NCBI RefSeq assembly: GCF_025362505.1
Contig: NZ_JANYGG010000108.1
Span: 1-64,000 of the forward strand
Reading direction: 5' to 3'
Length of the DNA stretch: 64,000 bases
DNA from: Sphingomonas sp.
Lineage (GTDB): Bacteria > Pseudomonadota > Alphaproteobacteria > Sphingomonadales > Sphingomonadaceae
Positions 43,589-54,700 of the stretch are shown here, piece after piece (position 1 is the first letter of the stretch; every line of letters begins with the position of its first letter). The position numbers were made by a program, and so were the translations under genes. The notes beneath the pieces are model-generated. The model did no database searches. It was not told where the DNA came from and was given only the letters and a program-made list of their open reading frames with translations.

Positions 43589-44143
43589 TCAGACGTCCTC
43601 GCGCCGCGCGAAGCTGGCGACCTCGAGCAGCAGCGCGCCGGTCGCGATGAAGCTGATCGCCAGCACCCAGGCGAAGCTCGCCACCATCGGCGTCGTTGCG
43701 CCGAACAACGTTACCACCAGTGTCGAGATCGACAGCCCCACGCCAAGCACCAGCGCGAGCACGAAATCGGTCGCCGCCGACACTGCGCTCCACAGCCGCA
43801 CCGAGCCATGCTGGAGCAGGCTCGCCGCCGCCAGCACGAGGCTGCGCAGGAACAGCCAGCCCATGATGATCGTCACCGTCGGCAGGAATTTTGTCGCCGG
43901 ATCGGTCGCGAACAGCAGACCGGCGACGACCGTCAGCCCCCCCGCGAGCAGTGCCAGCCGCCGCGTTTCCTGGCGCCGGGTGGCGGCAATGATTTCGGCG
44001 GCCCCGGCGAGCCCCAGCAATGCCCCGATGATCGCCGCGCCGCTCGCCGGCCCGACCAGCGGCAGCACCGCCGCGCCGGCGCTGAGCAAGATGATCGACC
44101 ACCCCGCCGCGGCGATCCACCGCGCTCGGCGAGCATGATCCAT
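43589..44143 (-). CDS. HdeD-family (DUF308) membrane protein
   Basis: A 184-residue inner-membrane protein with six hydrophobic segments in paired repeats of about 25 residues, as in the HdeD/DUF308 family: IAAAGWSIILLSAGAAVLPL, GAAIIGALLGLAGAAEIIAA, LALLAGGLTVVAGLLFATDP, and further two around FLALVLG and FAWVLAISFIATGALL. The ATG at 44143 is chosen; TTG 44170 is an alternative start. HdeD proteins are linked to acid stress, but the function is not known in detail. Confidence 0.8.
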   Translation of the reverse strand: MDHARRARWIAAAGWSIILLSAGAAVLPLVGPASGAAIIGALLGLAGAAEIIAATRRQETRRLALLAGGLTVVAGLLFATDPATKFLPTVTIIMGWLFLRSLVLAAASLLQHGSVRLWSAVSAATDFVLALVLGVGLSISTLVVTLFGATTPMVASFAWVLAISFIATGALLLEVASFARREDV

Positions 44144-44338
44144 GTCGTGCGAAACACCTGTCACGGACAAAGGCTAGCACCTCCCCGGCGCCACGTCATT
44201 GACCGAATGCGGGCAATATCGCGGCCTGTGAAGTCATTGAGGTGGATCACGCGCGCCGCGGGCACCATCACCGTCTTCCGCTCGGGCGAGCGCTGCTGTA
44301 ATCCGAATATCAAGCCGCTCACTCGAGGACGATCTTCC

Positions 44339-45766
44339 ATGGCCGACGCCAACCCCCGCGACCCGTCCCTCGCCGCTGCGGCAATGCGCGCCGCGTTCGA
44401 CGTCCAGCACGCTGCGTCGCGCAACGGCGGCATCCCCAGCGCCGCCGCCCGTCGCGACCGGCTCGATCGGCTGAAACAGCTGGTCCTTGTGAACGCCGAT
44501 GCCTTTGCCGACGCCATTTCCGCCGACTTCGGCACGCGCTCCCGAACCGAGACCAAGCTGCTGGAGATTATTCCCACGCTCAGCGCGATCAAGCATGCGC
44601 GAAAGGCTGTTTCGCGATGGATGAAGCCCGAGCGCCGCCGCGTCGAGGCTACCTTCCAGCCCGCCAAGGCGTGGGTCCGCCACGAGCCGCTAGGGGTGAT
44701 CGGAATTATCTCGCCGTGGAATTACCCGCTCCAACTCGCGCTGTCGCCGCTGGTCGACGCGCTGGCGGCGGGCAATCGCGCGATGCTCAAGCCGTCCGAG
44801 CTGACCCCCGCTTTCTCGGCGCTGCTCGAAAGCACCATCGCCGCGCAGTTCGCCGCCGACGAAGTAACCGTCGTTACCGGCGGGACCGAGACCGGCAAGG
44901 CGTTTTCCTCGCTGCCGTTCGACCACCTCCTTTTCACCGGATCGACCGCGGTCGGGCGCGAAGTCTACAAGGCGGCCGCGGCCAATTTGGTGCCCGTAAC
45001 GCTCGAGCTTGGCGGCAAGTCGCCGGCGATGCTGTTCGACGATTACTCGATCGAGAAGGCCGCGCGCAGCATTGCCTTTGGCAAGTTCGTCAATGCCGGC
45101 CAGACCTGCATCGCGCCCGACTATGTGCTCGTCCCCAGGGCCAAGGCACAGGCGCTCGCCGAGGCGATCCTCGCCCAGACGCGGCACTCCTACCCCCAGG
45201 TGGCCGGCAATGCCGACTATTCCGGAGTCATCTCCGAACGCCATCGCCTGCGTCTGACGGGCGCCATCGAGGCGGCGCGTGACGCGGGGGCCACCATCCT
45301 CGCGCACGAGGATGAGGGGACAAGTGCGGCGGGCAAGATCGGCCCGACGATCGTGCTGGGCGCCCCCGCCGAAGGGCTGTTGCTCGGCGAGGAGATCTTC
45401 GGTCCGATCCTGCCAATCATCCCCTACGACAGCGAAGACGAGGCGATTGCCTTCATGCTGGCGCGCGAACGCCCGCTGGCGCTTTATGCGTTCAGCGACC
45501 GCTCGTCCGACCATTGGCGCCTGCTCGACCGGGTCATCTCGGGCGGGGTCACGCTCAACGGCACGCTGATGCACATCGCGCAGGAGAGCCTGCCCTTCGG
45601 CGGGGTCGGCGCGAGCGGGATCGGCGCCTATCATGGCGAGGAAGGGTTCAAGCGCTTCAGCCACGCCCGCGCGATCCACAAGATCGGCGCGGTCAATGTG
45701 TTCGAGCGGATGGGGCCGCCGTGGGGCAAGACCGCCGCCTTCGTTGCGAGAATGCTGACCCGTTAG
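44339..45766 (+). CDS. Coniferyl-aldehyde-type aldehyde dehydrogenase
   Basis: A 475-residue NAD(P)-dependent aldehyde dehydrogenase of the long-chain/coniferyl branch. FGTRSRTETKLLEI marks the branch, SPWNYPLQLALSPL the cofactor entry, LELGGKSPAM carries the base Glu, and NAGQTCIAPDYVL the nucleophile Cys. It has GAGGA before the ATG. Next to a convergent GMC oxidoreductase gene (11 bp between stops), it could oxidise an aldehyde made by that enzyme. The C-terminal VARMLTR is basic. Confidence 0.92.
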   Translation: MADANPRDPSLAAAAMRAAFDVQHAASRNGGIPSAAARRDRLDRLKQLVLVNADAFADAISADFGTRSRTETKLLEIIPTLSAIKHARKAVSRWMKPERRRVEATFQPAKAWVRHEPLGVIGIISPWNYPLQLALSPLVDALAAGNRAMLKPSELTPAFSALLESTIAAQFAADEVTVVTGGTETGKAFSSLPFDHLLFTGSTAVGREVYKAAAANLVPVTLELGGKSPAMLFDDYSIEKAARSIAFGKFVNAGQTCIAPDYVLVPRAKAQALAEAILAQTRHSYPQVAGNADYSGVISERHRLRLTGAIEAARDAGATILAHEDEGTSAAGKIGPTIVLGAPAEGLLLGEEIFGPILPIIPYDSEDEAIAFMLARERPLALYAFSDRSSDHWRLLDRVISGGVTLNGTLMHIAQESLPFGGVGASGIGAYHGEEGFKRFSHARAIHKIGAVNVFERMGPPWGKTAAFVARMLTR

Positions 45767-45777
45767 CGCGCTGGCCG

Positions 45778-47442
45778 CTAGGCCGCCGCCGATAGCGCCC
45801 GTTTGCCCAGGATCATGTCGGCGGCTTTCTCCGCGATCATGATCGTCGGCGCATTGGTATTGCCCGAAATCAGCCGCGGCATGATCGAGGCATCGACCAC
45901 GCGAAGCCCCTCGACCCCGTGCACGCGCAACTGCGGATCGACGACCGCGCGCGCGTCATGCCCCATCGCGCAAGTACCCACCGGGTGATAGATGGTGGTC
46001 CCCGTTTCCCGCGCGAATTCGAGCAATTGTTCGTCCGACTGTAACTCCGGCCCGGGGTTCATCTCATGATCGATATAACGGTCGAGAACCGGCTGGGCGG
46101 CGATCCGCCGACCCCACCGAAGCGCCGAGACGATCACGCGCTGATCCTCTGCGGCGCTCAGATAATTGGTCTGGATCGCCGGATGATTGGCCGGGTTGGC
46201 GCTGCGCAGGTGCACCGAGCCTCGCGATTCGGGGCGCAGCTGGCACGGCGCAATGGTCAGCCCGGGTTGCTTCTCCAGCTCCATCTTCTGCTCGTTGGCG
46301 AGCTTGTCGATGTCCATCGTCGCGGGCAGAATGTGAAACTGAATGTCGGGCCCGGCAAGCTCGGGGCGCGAGCGGCAGAACACCGCGATATGCGCCGCCG
46401 ACAGCGTCAGCAGCCCGCGCTTCTGGAACAGATATTTGGCGGCCTCGCCAAGGAACCGCACCCCGCGCGCCATTTCGTTGACCGACATCACGTTTGCCTT
46501 GAGCCGGAAGCGTTCGCCAACCACGAAATGGTCCTGAAGATTCTCGCCCACGCCTGGCAGATCGGCGATCACGTCGATCCCGAGCGCGCGCAACCGCTCG
46601 CCCTGGCCGATCCCCGACAGCTCGAGGAGTTGCGGCGAATTGATCGTGCCCCCCGCCAGGATCACCTCGCGTCGCGCCTTCACCGTACGCGTTCGGCCAC
46701 CTTGGGAGAACTCGACCCCGATCGCGCGCTTGCCCTCGAACAGGACGCGGCTCGCCAGCGCGCCCGTCTCGACCGCCAGATTGGCGCGTCCCATTGCGGG
46801 ATGCAGATAGGCCACCGCCGCCGAGTGCCGCTTGCCTTCCTTGATCGTCAGCTGGAACCAGCTCGCGCCCTCCTGCTCCGGCCCATTCGGGTCGCGCCGC
46901 GGCAGGCCCAGCGCCTCGCACGCTTCGATCACCGCCTCGGAAATCGCATGCTTGTCGCGCACGTCGGAGACATGCAGCGGACCACCGACGGCATGGTTTT
47001 CGCACGCGCCATTTTCCTGGTCCTGCGATTTGCGAAAATACGGAAAGACATCGTCCCACGCCCAGCCCTCGCAGCCGAGCTGGCGCCAGTGGTCATAGTC
47101 CGATCGCTGCCCGCGTACGTACAGCATCGCATTGATCGACGACGACCCGCCGAGGACCTTGCCGCGTGGCCAGACATGCGGGCGCCCGTGCGTCCCCGCG
47201 TCGGGCTCGGTCACATACAGCCAGTTGACCTTGGGATCCTTGAGCGTTTGCGCATAGCCGACGGGGACGTGGATCATCACGTTCGACAGGAATTGCCCCG
47301 GAGCCTTCATCGGCCGGTCGTCATTTCCCGCCTCGAGCAGCACCACGCGCGTGTCGGGATCTTCGCTGAGCCGCGCGGCGAGCACGCACCCGGCAGAGCC
47401 CGCGCCGACGATGACATAATCGGCCTCGGTGATGTCAGCCAT
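45778..47442 (-). CDS. GMC-family FAD oxidoreductase (choline/alcohol dehydrogenase type)
   Basis: A 554-residue FAD enzyme that oxidises a primary alcohol to an aldehyde. FAD motif [22 protein letters not shown] signature 1 [20 protein letters not shown] in part; signature 2 near [17 protein letters not shown]; and the catalytic His in HPVGTCAMG with Asn in [14 protein letters not shown]. The start ATG 47442 overlaps the upstream hydrolase gene by 8 bp. It is the last gene of a five-gene operon (GntR, monooxygenase, SDR, hydrolase, GMC). Confidence 0.92.
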   Translation of the reverse strand: MADITEADYVIVGAGSAGCVLAARLSEDPDTRVVLLEAGNDDRPMKAPGQFLSNVMIHVPVGYAQTLKDPKVNWLYVTEPDAGTHGRPHVWPRGKVLGGSSSINAMLYVRGQRSDYDHWRQLGCEGWAWDDVFPYFRKSQDQENGACENHAVGGPLHVSDVRDKHAISEAVIEACEALGLPRRDPNGPEQEGASWFQLTIKEGKRHSAAVAYLHPAMGRANLAVETGALASRVLFEGKRAIGVEFSQGGRTRTVKARREVILAGGTINSPQLLELSGIGQGERLRALGIDVIADLPGVGENLQDHFVVGERFRLKANVMSVNEMARGVRFLGEAAKYLFQKRGLLTLSAAHIAVFCRSRPELAGPDIQFHILPATMDIDKLANEQKMELEKQPGLTIAPCQLRPESRGSVHLRSANPANHPAIQTNYLSAAEDQRVIVSALRWGRRIAAQPVLDRYIDHEMNPGPELQSDEQLLEFARETGTTIYHPVGTCAMGHDARAVVDPQLRVHGVEGLRVVDASIMPRLISGNTNAPTIMIAEKAADMILGKRALSAAA

Positions 47443-48382
47443 TGGCGCCTGCCTCGATCGATTGGCGGATCCACTGCGCCGTCTCGCGGCCTTGGGTGAA
47501 GGGCAGCATGTGGCCGCCTTCTACCAGCGTCAGCCGCGCGCCGGGGATTTCACGTGCGGTGCGCTCGCCGTGATCGCGGTGGTCGAGGAGGGCGTCGCCG
47601 CGCGCGAACAGGATGTGCGTCGGCAGCGTGAGATCGGCATAGCCGGCAACGACATCCGACATGTCGGTCCCCGCCTCGGCCAGATCGGCCGACGCCCCGA
47701 TGAACGCCGATGGCCGCATCCCCAGCGCGCCACCGCCCGCAATCGCGAAATCCTCTGGCACCGGCTCGGGCTTGAACACCTCGGCCATCACCGCCTTGGA
47801 AGCCAGGATCGACATCGGCACCGCGATGCTGTGCGCGATCATGCCGCGCATCCGCGGCGGCACCATCAGCCCCTTAAACGCCTTGGACACCTCCGTCACC
47901 GGCTGCGATGCGGGCGCGATCAGCAACAGGCCGCCGACCTTGTCGGGATGAAGCACCGCGATCGTCAGCGCGAGTGCGCCGCCGAGCGAATGCCCGACCA
48001 GCCACGGCTTCTCCAGCCGCAATTCGTCGATCAGCCCGGCCATCAGCCTGGCCTGGGTGCGCAGGTCGGCCGGAGTCCCGGCGGCACGCGGCGAATATCC
48101 CGAGCCGGGCCGATCGACGCGGATCACGCGGTAGTCGCGAGCCAGATCGTCGATGAGGTCGCGCCCGAAATTGCGCATCTGCCCGCCCAGCCCATGGATC
48201 AGCAGCAACGGCGGACCAGCGCCTTCCTCGGCGACATGCAGTTGTTGCCCGTCGACCTCGACCATGCGCCCGTCGCGCGGCACCAGTGCCTCTACCTTGC
48301 GCGCGGTCCTTGCGGTGAAGAATAACGCGCCCGCCGCCGCCGCCGCAGTCGCCGCGCCGATTGCCAGCCTGCCCTTTTTCAT
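47435..48382 (-). CDS. Alpha/beta hydrolase, membrane-anchored (predicted esterase/lactonase)
   Basis: A 315-residue protein from ATG 48382. The N-terminus [20 protein letters not shown] is a hydrophobic anchor followed by FFTARTARK. The hydrolase core has oxyanion HGLGGQMRN, nucleophile Ser in [10 protein letters not shown], an Asp region near ARGDALLDH, and His in EGGHMLPF. It overlaps the SDR stop (4 bp) and the GMC start (8 bp). In context it could hydrolyse the ester or lactone formed by the Baeyer-Villiger-type enzyme upstream. Anchoring in the membrane is a feature not usual for the cytosolic chnC-type enzyme. Confidence 0.88.
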   Translation of the reverse strand: MKKGRLAIGAATAAAAAGALFFTARTARKVEALVPRDGRMVEVDGQQLHVAEEGAGPPLLLIHGLGGQMRNFGRDLIDDLARDYRVIRVDRPGSGYSPRAAGTPADLRTQARLMAGLIDELRLEKPWLVGHSLGGALALTIAVLHPDKVGGLLLIAPASQPVTEVSKAFKGLMVPPRMRGMIAHSIAVPMSILASKAVMAEVFKPEPVPEDFAIAGGGALGMRPSAFIGASADLAEAGTDMSDVVAGYADLTLPTHILFARGDALLDHRDHGERTAREIPGARLTLVEGGHMLPFTQGRETAQWIRQSIEAGANG

Positions 48383-49200
48383 GCGCTCATGCTCCGCCCG
48401 AGGAATTTCCAATAGCTCACCGGCGCCAATCGTTCGATCAGGGCGCCGAACTTCGCGTCATTGCCGACGATGATCCGCGGGCGATCCTGTTCGACCCCGC
48501 TGACGATGATCTCGCCCGCGCGCTCGGGCGGCATCTTGAGGAATTTCGTGTCGAATTTGGCGCGCATCGCCTCGGCCTCGACCGCCTCGGCGTTGGTGAC
48601 GTGCTTTGGTGCCCGCGCATTGCGCGCGATCGAGGTGCGGATCCCGCCTGGATGTACCACGCTTATCCCGACCTTCGACCCGGCCAGCGCCAGCTCGTTG
48701 CGCAGCGATTCCGAAAAGCCGCGCACCGCGAACTTGCTTGCACAATAAGCGGTATTGTTCGGCGGGGCGATCAGTCCGAACAGGCTCGAAGTATTCACGA
48801 TCCGCGCCGCGTCGCGTGTTTTCAGATGCGGCAGGAACGCCCGCGTCAGTCGCACCACCGCAGCGAAGTTGATTCCCATCAGCCAGTCGAAATCGGCCTC
48901 GTCGACCTGCTCGAACGTCCCGCCGATCGCGACCCCGGCGTTGTTGAACAGCAGGTCCACGCGGCCATGCGCAGCGAGCACCGCGGCGGGCAGCGCCAGA
49001 CATTGCTCGCGGTCGCCGACGTCGATGCAATGAGTACTGACCTCGACGTTGCCGACCATTGCCGCGGTCTCGTCGATGCCCGCCTGATTGACGTCGGCCA
49101 GCGCGAGGTTGCAGCCACGCTTTGCCAGGGCGAGGGCAATGCCGCGACCGATCCCGCTTCCCGCGCCGGTGATTACCGCCGTCCGTCCGCCAAGTTTCAT
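48379..49200 (-). CDS. Short-chain dehydrogenase/reductase
   Basis: A 273-residue classical SDR. NAD(P) motif TGAGSGIGRGIALALA, NNAGVAIGG, catalytic Ser in VNTSSLFG and Tyr/Lys in YCASKFAVRG. The second position Asp in LALADVN suggests NAD preference. It overlaps the monooxygenase stop (ATGA) and the hydrolase start by 4 bp. Predicted role in this operon: interconvert a secondary alcohol and a ketone, feeding the monooxygenase. The substrate is not known. Confidence 0.92.
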   Translation of the reverse strand: MKLGGRTAVITGAGSGIGRGIALALAKRGCNLALADVNQAGIDETAAMVGNVEVSTHCIDVGDREQCLALPAAVLAAHGRVDLLFNNAGVAIGGTFEQVDEADFDWLMGINFAAVVRLTRAFLPHLKTRDAARIVNTSSLFGLIAPPNNTAYCASKFAVRGFSESLRNELALAGSKVGISVVHPGGIRTSIARNARAPKHVTNAEAVEAEAMRAKFDTKFLKMPPERAGEIIVSGVEQDRPRIIVGNDAKFGALIERLAPVSYWKFLGRSMSA

Positions 49201-50729
49201 GCCACCTTAACCCCCACCGGCGCTCCGCAGCGCATGAACTTCATCACTCCGTCGTCCAGCTTGCCGAGTTTCAGCGCGGCCATGTCGAGCGCGTAATTCT
49301 GGTTAAGCTTCCACGGTTTGGTTGCGCCCTGCTTGGGCAGGATCGAGGCGGCGCGCTGGACATAGCCTGACGTAAAATCGAGGAACGGCGCCTCGGCCAC
49401 GCCGGGGTCGCGATGCGCTACCGCAATGTGGCAGCCCCGGTCGCGAAGATGGTTGAGCAGCCGGCACACGAATCCCGCGGTCAGGTCGGCCTTCAGCGTC
49501 CACGACGCATTGGTGTAGCCGAAGCTGTAGCTCAGATTGGGCACGTCGCTGAACATCAGCCCCTTGTAGGTCAGCGTTTCGTTCAATCGCCGCACCGCGC
49601 CATCGACGCTGAACTCGACATCGCTCAGCAATTGCAATTTGAGCCCGGTCGCGGCGACGATCACGTCGGCCTTCAGCTCCTCCCCCGACCGCAGGCGGAT
49701 GCCGTCGGGGGTCAGCGTGTCGATCGTGTCGGTCACGACCTCGGCCTTGCCGCTGTTGATCGCCTCGAACAAATCGGCGTCGGGCACCAGGCAGACGCGC
49801 TGGTCCCACGGATTGTAGCTCGGGGTGAAATGCTTGCCGACGTCGTAATCGGGTCCGAGCGCGTCGCTTACGCCCTTCACCATCTGCTTCTTGACCATCG
49901 CCGGGCGCCGCCGCGACAGCTGGAAGAAGAACAGTTGCAGCAACACGTTGCGCCAGCGCACGATGGCATAGGCAACCTGGGCCGGAAGCTTCTGGCGCAG
50001 CCAATTGGCGACCCCGTCCTCCGCCGGGCGGCTGACGACGTAGGTTGGAGAGCGTTGCAGCATCGTCACATGCGCCGCCGCCTTGGCCATTTCGGGGACG
50101 AGCGTCACCGCCGTCGCGCCGCTGCCGATTACCACCACGCGCTTGCCCGAATAATCGAGATCCTCGGGCCAGAATTGGGGGTGGACGAAATCGCCCTTGT
50201 ACGCTTCGCGCCCGGCGAACTCGGGAAGATGCCCCTCGGCGTAATCATAATAGCCGCTGCACATGTGAATCCAGCGGCAGGTCAGGGTCACCGTTTCGCC
50301 GCTGTCCAGGCGCTCCGCCTCGACCGTCCAGCGCGCCTGCTCGCTCGACCAGCTCGCGCGCTTGACGTGATGGTGGAAGCGGATGTGGCGATCGATCGCC
50401 GCCTCGTGCGCGGTATCGCGGACATATTGCAGGATCGATGGCCCATCGGCGATCGCCTTGGCCTCGGTCCACGGTCGGAACGCATAGCCCAACGTGAACA
50501 TGTCGCTGTCAGAGCGGACCCCCGGATAGCGGAACAGGTCCCACGTCCCGCCAATTGCGCCGCGCCCCTCGAGGATCGCGAAGCTACGGTCGGGACAGAG
50601 ATGCTGGAGATACCAGGCGGCGCCAATTCCGGACAGGCCGGCGCCGACGATCAGTACGTCGACATCGACGACGCCCGGCTGGCCACCGGTCGCCGCACGG
50701 GACGCGGGTCGAGGATCAAAATCGGCCAT
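49197..50729 (-). CDS. Flavin-containing (Baeyer-Villiger-type) monooxygenase
   Basis: A 510-residue FAD/NADPH enzyme (start ATG 50729; an extension to 50783 is ignored). FAD motif GAGLSG (29-34), NADPH motif GSGATA (202-207), and between them YKGDFVHPQFWP (177-188), which fits the BVMO fingerprint (F/Y)xGxxxHxxxW(P/D) and not the plain FMO form. Type I BVMOs insert oxygen next to a carbonyl, making esters or lactones. It is second in the five-gene operon, translated right after the GntR gene (TGATG overlap). Confidence 0.9.
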   Translation of the reverse strand: MADFDPRPASRAATGGQPGVVDVDVLIVGAGLSGIGAAWYLQHLCPDRSFAILEGRGAIGGTWDLFRYPGVRSDSDMFTLGYAFRPWTEAKAIADGPSILQYVRDTAHEAAIDRHIRFHHHVKRASWSSEQARWTVEAERLDSGETVTLTCRWIHMCSGYYDYAEGHLPEFAGREAYKGDFVHPQFWPEDLDYSGKRVVVIGSGATAVTLVPEMAKAAAHVTMLQRSPTYVVSRPAEDGVANWLRQKLPAQVAYAIVRWRNVLLQLFFFQLSRRRPAMVKKQMVKGVSDALGPDYDVGKHFTPSYNPWDQRVCLVPDADLFEAINSGKAEVVTDTIDTLTPDGIRLRSGEELKADVIVAATGLKLQLLSDVEFSVDGAVRRLNETLTYKGLMFSDVPNLSYSFGYTNASWTLKADLTAGFVCRLLNHLRDRGCHIAVAHRDPGVAEAPFLDFTSGYVQRAASILPKQGATKPWKLNQNYALDMAALKLGKLDDGVMKFMRCGAPVGVKVA

Positions 50730-51586
50730 CAGCGCACCTTTGCCAGAGAGGGCGGGCGCATGGCCGACGCCGACGGTTCGCAAAGCGCGTCGAGTTTGGC
50801 TTCGATACGCGCCAGTCGGTCATCGAACTCCTGGTCTCCGATCTGCGGCGAATCCAGCCCCAGGGGCGCGCTCGCGGGCGGACGCTCGCCGCGCTGCCGC
50901 GCCAGTTCGGTCGTTACCCGGTCGGCCAGGCGCTGCTGGAACTGCCGCAATTCGAATTCGGCGCGATCAGCGTCGCCGTCGCCGATAGCCTCAAGCAGGC
51001 GCCGGGCGAAGGCCGCTTCCTCGCGCTGGCGTTCGATCGTCAAATGATCGCACGGATGTTCCCACATCGCCCGCCATACCGAGCGGTTGAACACCGCCGA
51101 CACTTCCGCCCGGATGACCGGATTGCCGCTTTCGACCACCACTGCTGCGGTAACTCCACCAAGCGCGGTGGCAAAGTCGAGCGGCGGCGAAAAGCCCCGC
51201 GCCGTCATTGCCTCGACCCGCGCGACACGCTCACCGATCCGTTGCAGGCTGCCGGCATTCCGGTGCCGCGCAACATAGCGCGCCGCCAAGGCCATCAGCA
51301 TCCCGCCGACCGCGAACACATCGGCCATGCGATCGAGCGAATAGCCCGTCACTACCGCGCCGCGCTGGGGGGTCAGCTCGACCGACCCGCGGCTCGCCAG
51401 CAATCGCAATGCCTCGCGTACCGACCCGCGGCTGGCCCCCAGACGCTCGGCGATCTGCTTCTCGACCAGCCGCTCGCCGATCACCAGCGTTTGCGCCGCA
51501 ATGTCGTAATCAATCGCATCGGCGATCCACTCGGGCACGCTGCGCCGCGCTTCGCGGTCTAATCCGATCTGTTTCGCGTCTGTCAT
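50729..51586 (-). CDS. FadR-type GntR transcriptional regulator
   Basis: A 285-residue regulator. Residues 15-85 form the winged HTH (VEKQIAERLGASRGSVREALRLLASRG in outline: QIAERLGASRGSVREALRLL). The rest is an all-helical FCD-type ligand domain of acidic and hydrophobic character, followed by a coiled tail ending in RLARIEAKLDAL. It is the first gene of the operon it presumably controls and is divergent from a TonB-dependent receptor gene; palindromic TTGT/ACAA sites lie in between. Confidence 0.9.
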   Translation of the reverse strand: MTDAKQIGLDREARRSVPEWIADAIDYDIAAQTLVIGERLVEKQIAERLGASRGSVREALRLLASRGSVELTPQRGAVVTGYSLDRMADVFAVGGMLMALAARYVARHRNAGSLQRIGERVARVEAMTARGFSPPLDFATALGGVTAAVVVESGNPVIRAEVSAVFNRSVWRAMWEHPCDHLTIERQREEAAFARRLLEAIGDGDADRAEFELRQFQQRLADRVTTELARQRGERPPASAPLGLDSPQIGDQEFDDRLARIEAKLDALCEPSASAMRPPSLAKVR

Positions 51587-51631
51587 CTACCCGCACACAA
51601 GTGCCTTGACAGGGCGCGGTCCGCAAGTGGA

Positions 51632-51642
51632 TTGTACGACAA
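51632..51642. promoter_or_regulatory. Candidate GntR operator 1
   Basis: TTGTACGACAA is an 11-bp dyad (TTGT, 3-nt spacer, ACAA) of the kind bound by FadR-family GntR regulators. It lies between the divergent GntR and TonB-receptor genes, about 20 bp downstream of a TTGACA sequence (51606-51611) that may be a -35 element for the receptor gene. Confidence 0.5.
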
Positions 51643-51650
51643 GTTCGTCA

Positions 51651-51667
51651 GACTTGTTCAACAAGTC
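51651..51667. promoter_or_regulatory. Candidate GntR operator 2 (perfect 17-bp palindrome)
   Basis: GACTTGTTCAACAAGTC is perfectly symmetric about C51659 and contains the TTGT/ACAA half-sites again. It begins 8 bp after operator 1, about one helical turn and a half between centres. Its position, 60 bp before the TonB-receptor ATG and about 65 bp before the GntR start, suits control of both directions. Confidence 0.55.
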
Positions 51668-51726
51668 GACGATAGTTCGAAAGGGAACTGAACCGCCTGC
51701 CGTGCGGCCGATCTAGGGGAAAAACG

Positions 51727-54700
51727 ATGAAGCGTCTGGCAATGTATCTCGGTGGCATTTCGCTTGGCGCCCTGGTCGCGGTCACGCCGGCAGCCTCGCA
51801 GACAATCCCCGCCCCCGGCGACCAGCCGCAGCAGAAGACCGACGTCGGCCCCGGCGCCAACCCCGGCACCTCCGCCCCGGCGCAGAGTGGCACGGCGCAG
51901 GCCGGTCAGCGCTCGGCGCAGCAGACGGGCGACCCGACCGACATCATCGTCACCGCGCAGCGCCGCGCAGAATCGCTGCAGCGCGTGCCGATCGCGGTGT
52001 CGGCCTTCAATGCTCAGGCGCTCGAGCGGCAGCAGATCAACAACGCCTCAGACCTCCAGCTCAGCCTCCCCAACGTCACGTTCACCAAGACCAATTTCAC
52101 CTCGTCGAGCTTCACCATCCGCGGCATCGGCGACCTGTGCGTCGGCTTCAGCTGCGACGGCGCGACGGGCATCCATGTCAACGACATGCCGCTCGTCTCC
52201 ACCCGCCTGTTCGAGACCGAATATTTCGACCTCGAGCGCGTCGAGGTGCTGCGCGGTCCGCAGGGCACCCTGTTCGGCCGCAACGCGACCTCGGGCGTGG
52301 TCAACTTCATCACCGCGCGCCCGGATCTATCCGCCGTCCACGCCAGTGCCTCGGCCGAAATCGGCAATTACAAAAGCCGCAAGCTCAACGCGATGATCAA
52401 CATCCCGCTGATGCGCGGCGTCGGCTTGCGCGCCGCGGGATATTATCTGAAGCGCGATGGCTTTACCAAGAACCTGTTCGACGGCGGCCGCATCGACGGG
52501 CGCGACCTCTACGCGCTGCGCGGCACTCTGCGCATCCGCCCGACGGATAGCACCACGCTCGACATCATCGGCTACACCTTCCACGAAAGCGACGACCGCT
52601 CGCGCGCGACCAAGCAGCTATGCCACCGCGACCCGACCGGGATCCTCGGCTGCCAGCCCGACTCGCTGGCGTACGAGACCACCAACGGCAAGGCTTCGAT
52701 CGCTGCGGCGCTGTCGTCGCGCCAGCTGTTCACGCTCAAGGCCGGGCCGTTCTTTACGAATTTCGGCCTCGTCGACCTCACCCCCACCGCGCCCGATCCT
52801 TTCTTCGGCGACACGCAGAACCCGCAGGATCTGCGCACGGTCAACTCTGACTATCACCCGAGCTACAAGGCCAAGGAAAGCTTCATCGAAGCGCGCCTCG
52901 AGCAGGACATCGGCACGACCTTCGGTCTGACCGTGACCGGCGGCTATCACACCGAGTCGGTCGACAGCAAAACAGACTTTAATCTGCTCACCGGAAGCAG
53001 TCTGGCCAACAATTTCGGACTGCTCAATCTTGCGGGCTTTGCCGCCCTCCCCGGCGCGGTGTTCGGCGGCAGCAATCCGTTCACCCCCGTCGCCGCCGCG
53101 CTGATCCCGCGCGGCCCCGCGGGCGGGGTCTGCACGTCGACCATCAACGCCAGCAATACCGGCATCTACGGCGGCTTTTCCGAGGCATGCTCTGCGGGAA
53201 GCGCCGACTATGACCGCTCGGTGGACCATTCCCGGCAGATTTCGATCGAGGCGCATCTCGACAGCAAGTTCAGCGGGCCATTCAATTTCCTGATCGGCGG
53301 CATTTACCTCGACAACCGCTTCACGGATTCCAACTATTACGTTGCCTCGTTCGGTCTTGATTACGGCGCCGGCATCCTCGGCGCTGCTACAACACTCGGC
53401 GCTCATGCACTTGGGGCCTCAACATATCCGAACGTGTTCCTTTCGCCGCCCTATTTCATCAACGAAGTCAGGGCGTTCGGGCTCAAGAGCTACGGCGTGT
53501 TCGGGGAGGCTTATTTCCAGGCCAGTGACAAGCTCAAGTTCACCGCCGGTGTCCGCTACAGCGACGATCGCAAGACCCAGGTAGCGCGCGCTCCGCTCCT
53601 GGCCTTCGCGGTGCCGTTCGGAATTACCGACGCCAACGCTTCACCGTTCGCGGCCGGTTATGACGCCGACCCGCTTACTCCCGGAATTCAGGATTTCGTT
53701 CGCGACAAGGTGCGTTTCGGTCGCGTCACCGGTCGCCTCGTCGCGGACTATCAGCTCAGCCGCGACAATCTCGTCTACGCGTCCTATTCGCGCGGTTATA
53801 AATCGGGCGGCATCAACCCGCCGGTTGATCCGAGCTTCAACGTCAACCGCTTCTTCCAACCCGAAAGCATCAACGCCTTCGAACTGGGCTCGAAGAACGG
53901 CTTCCTGAACAACGCTGTTCGTCTCAACCTCAGCGCCTTCTACTATGACTACAAGGGCCTGCAGCTGAGCCGGATCGTCGCGCGCACCTCAGTCAACGAC
54001 AACACCGACGCCAAGATTTACGGTCTCGAGGCCGAAGGCGTGTTCCGCCCGACCCGCGACCTGCTGTTCAACGTCTCGGCGAGCTACCTCAAGTCGAAGA
54101 TCGGCAATCTATCGTTGGTCGATCCGCGCAATGTCGCCGGCGGCCGCACCGACTCGGTGATCATCAAGGACGTCTCCAATGCCTCCAACTGCGTCGTCAC
54201 CCCGACCACCGCAGGCAATGGAGCGGGCGCCAACGCGTTCGTCGGGGCGGTCAATGGCGCGATCGGCCTTACCGCCCCGGTCCCAGTGCCGGGAACCGGG
54301 ACGACGGGCGCCTTCGGGCTGTGTTCCGTGCTCGCCGGCGCCGCCGCCAACCCGTCACCGGCACTGCGCGCTGCGTTCGGCGTGCCTATCGGGGCGCTGC
54401 CGTTCATCGTGAGCGACGGCAACGCGATCAACGTTACCGGCAATCAATTGCCCCAGGCGCCGAACGTCAAGCTGGCTGCGGGCGCGCAATATACCTTCCG
54501 CTTCGGACAGGGATTCACGCTCGTGCCGCGCGTCGATGTCGCGTTCACCGGGCGTTTCTTCTCGCGCAGCTTCAACCAGCCGATCGACCGCATCAAGGGC
54601 TTCACCGTGGTCAACGCACAAGTGCAGCTCAACGCCCCCGACGATCGTTATTTCGTTCGCGCGTTCGTCCAGAACCTGGCCAACAGCAATTCGATCACCG

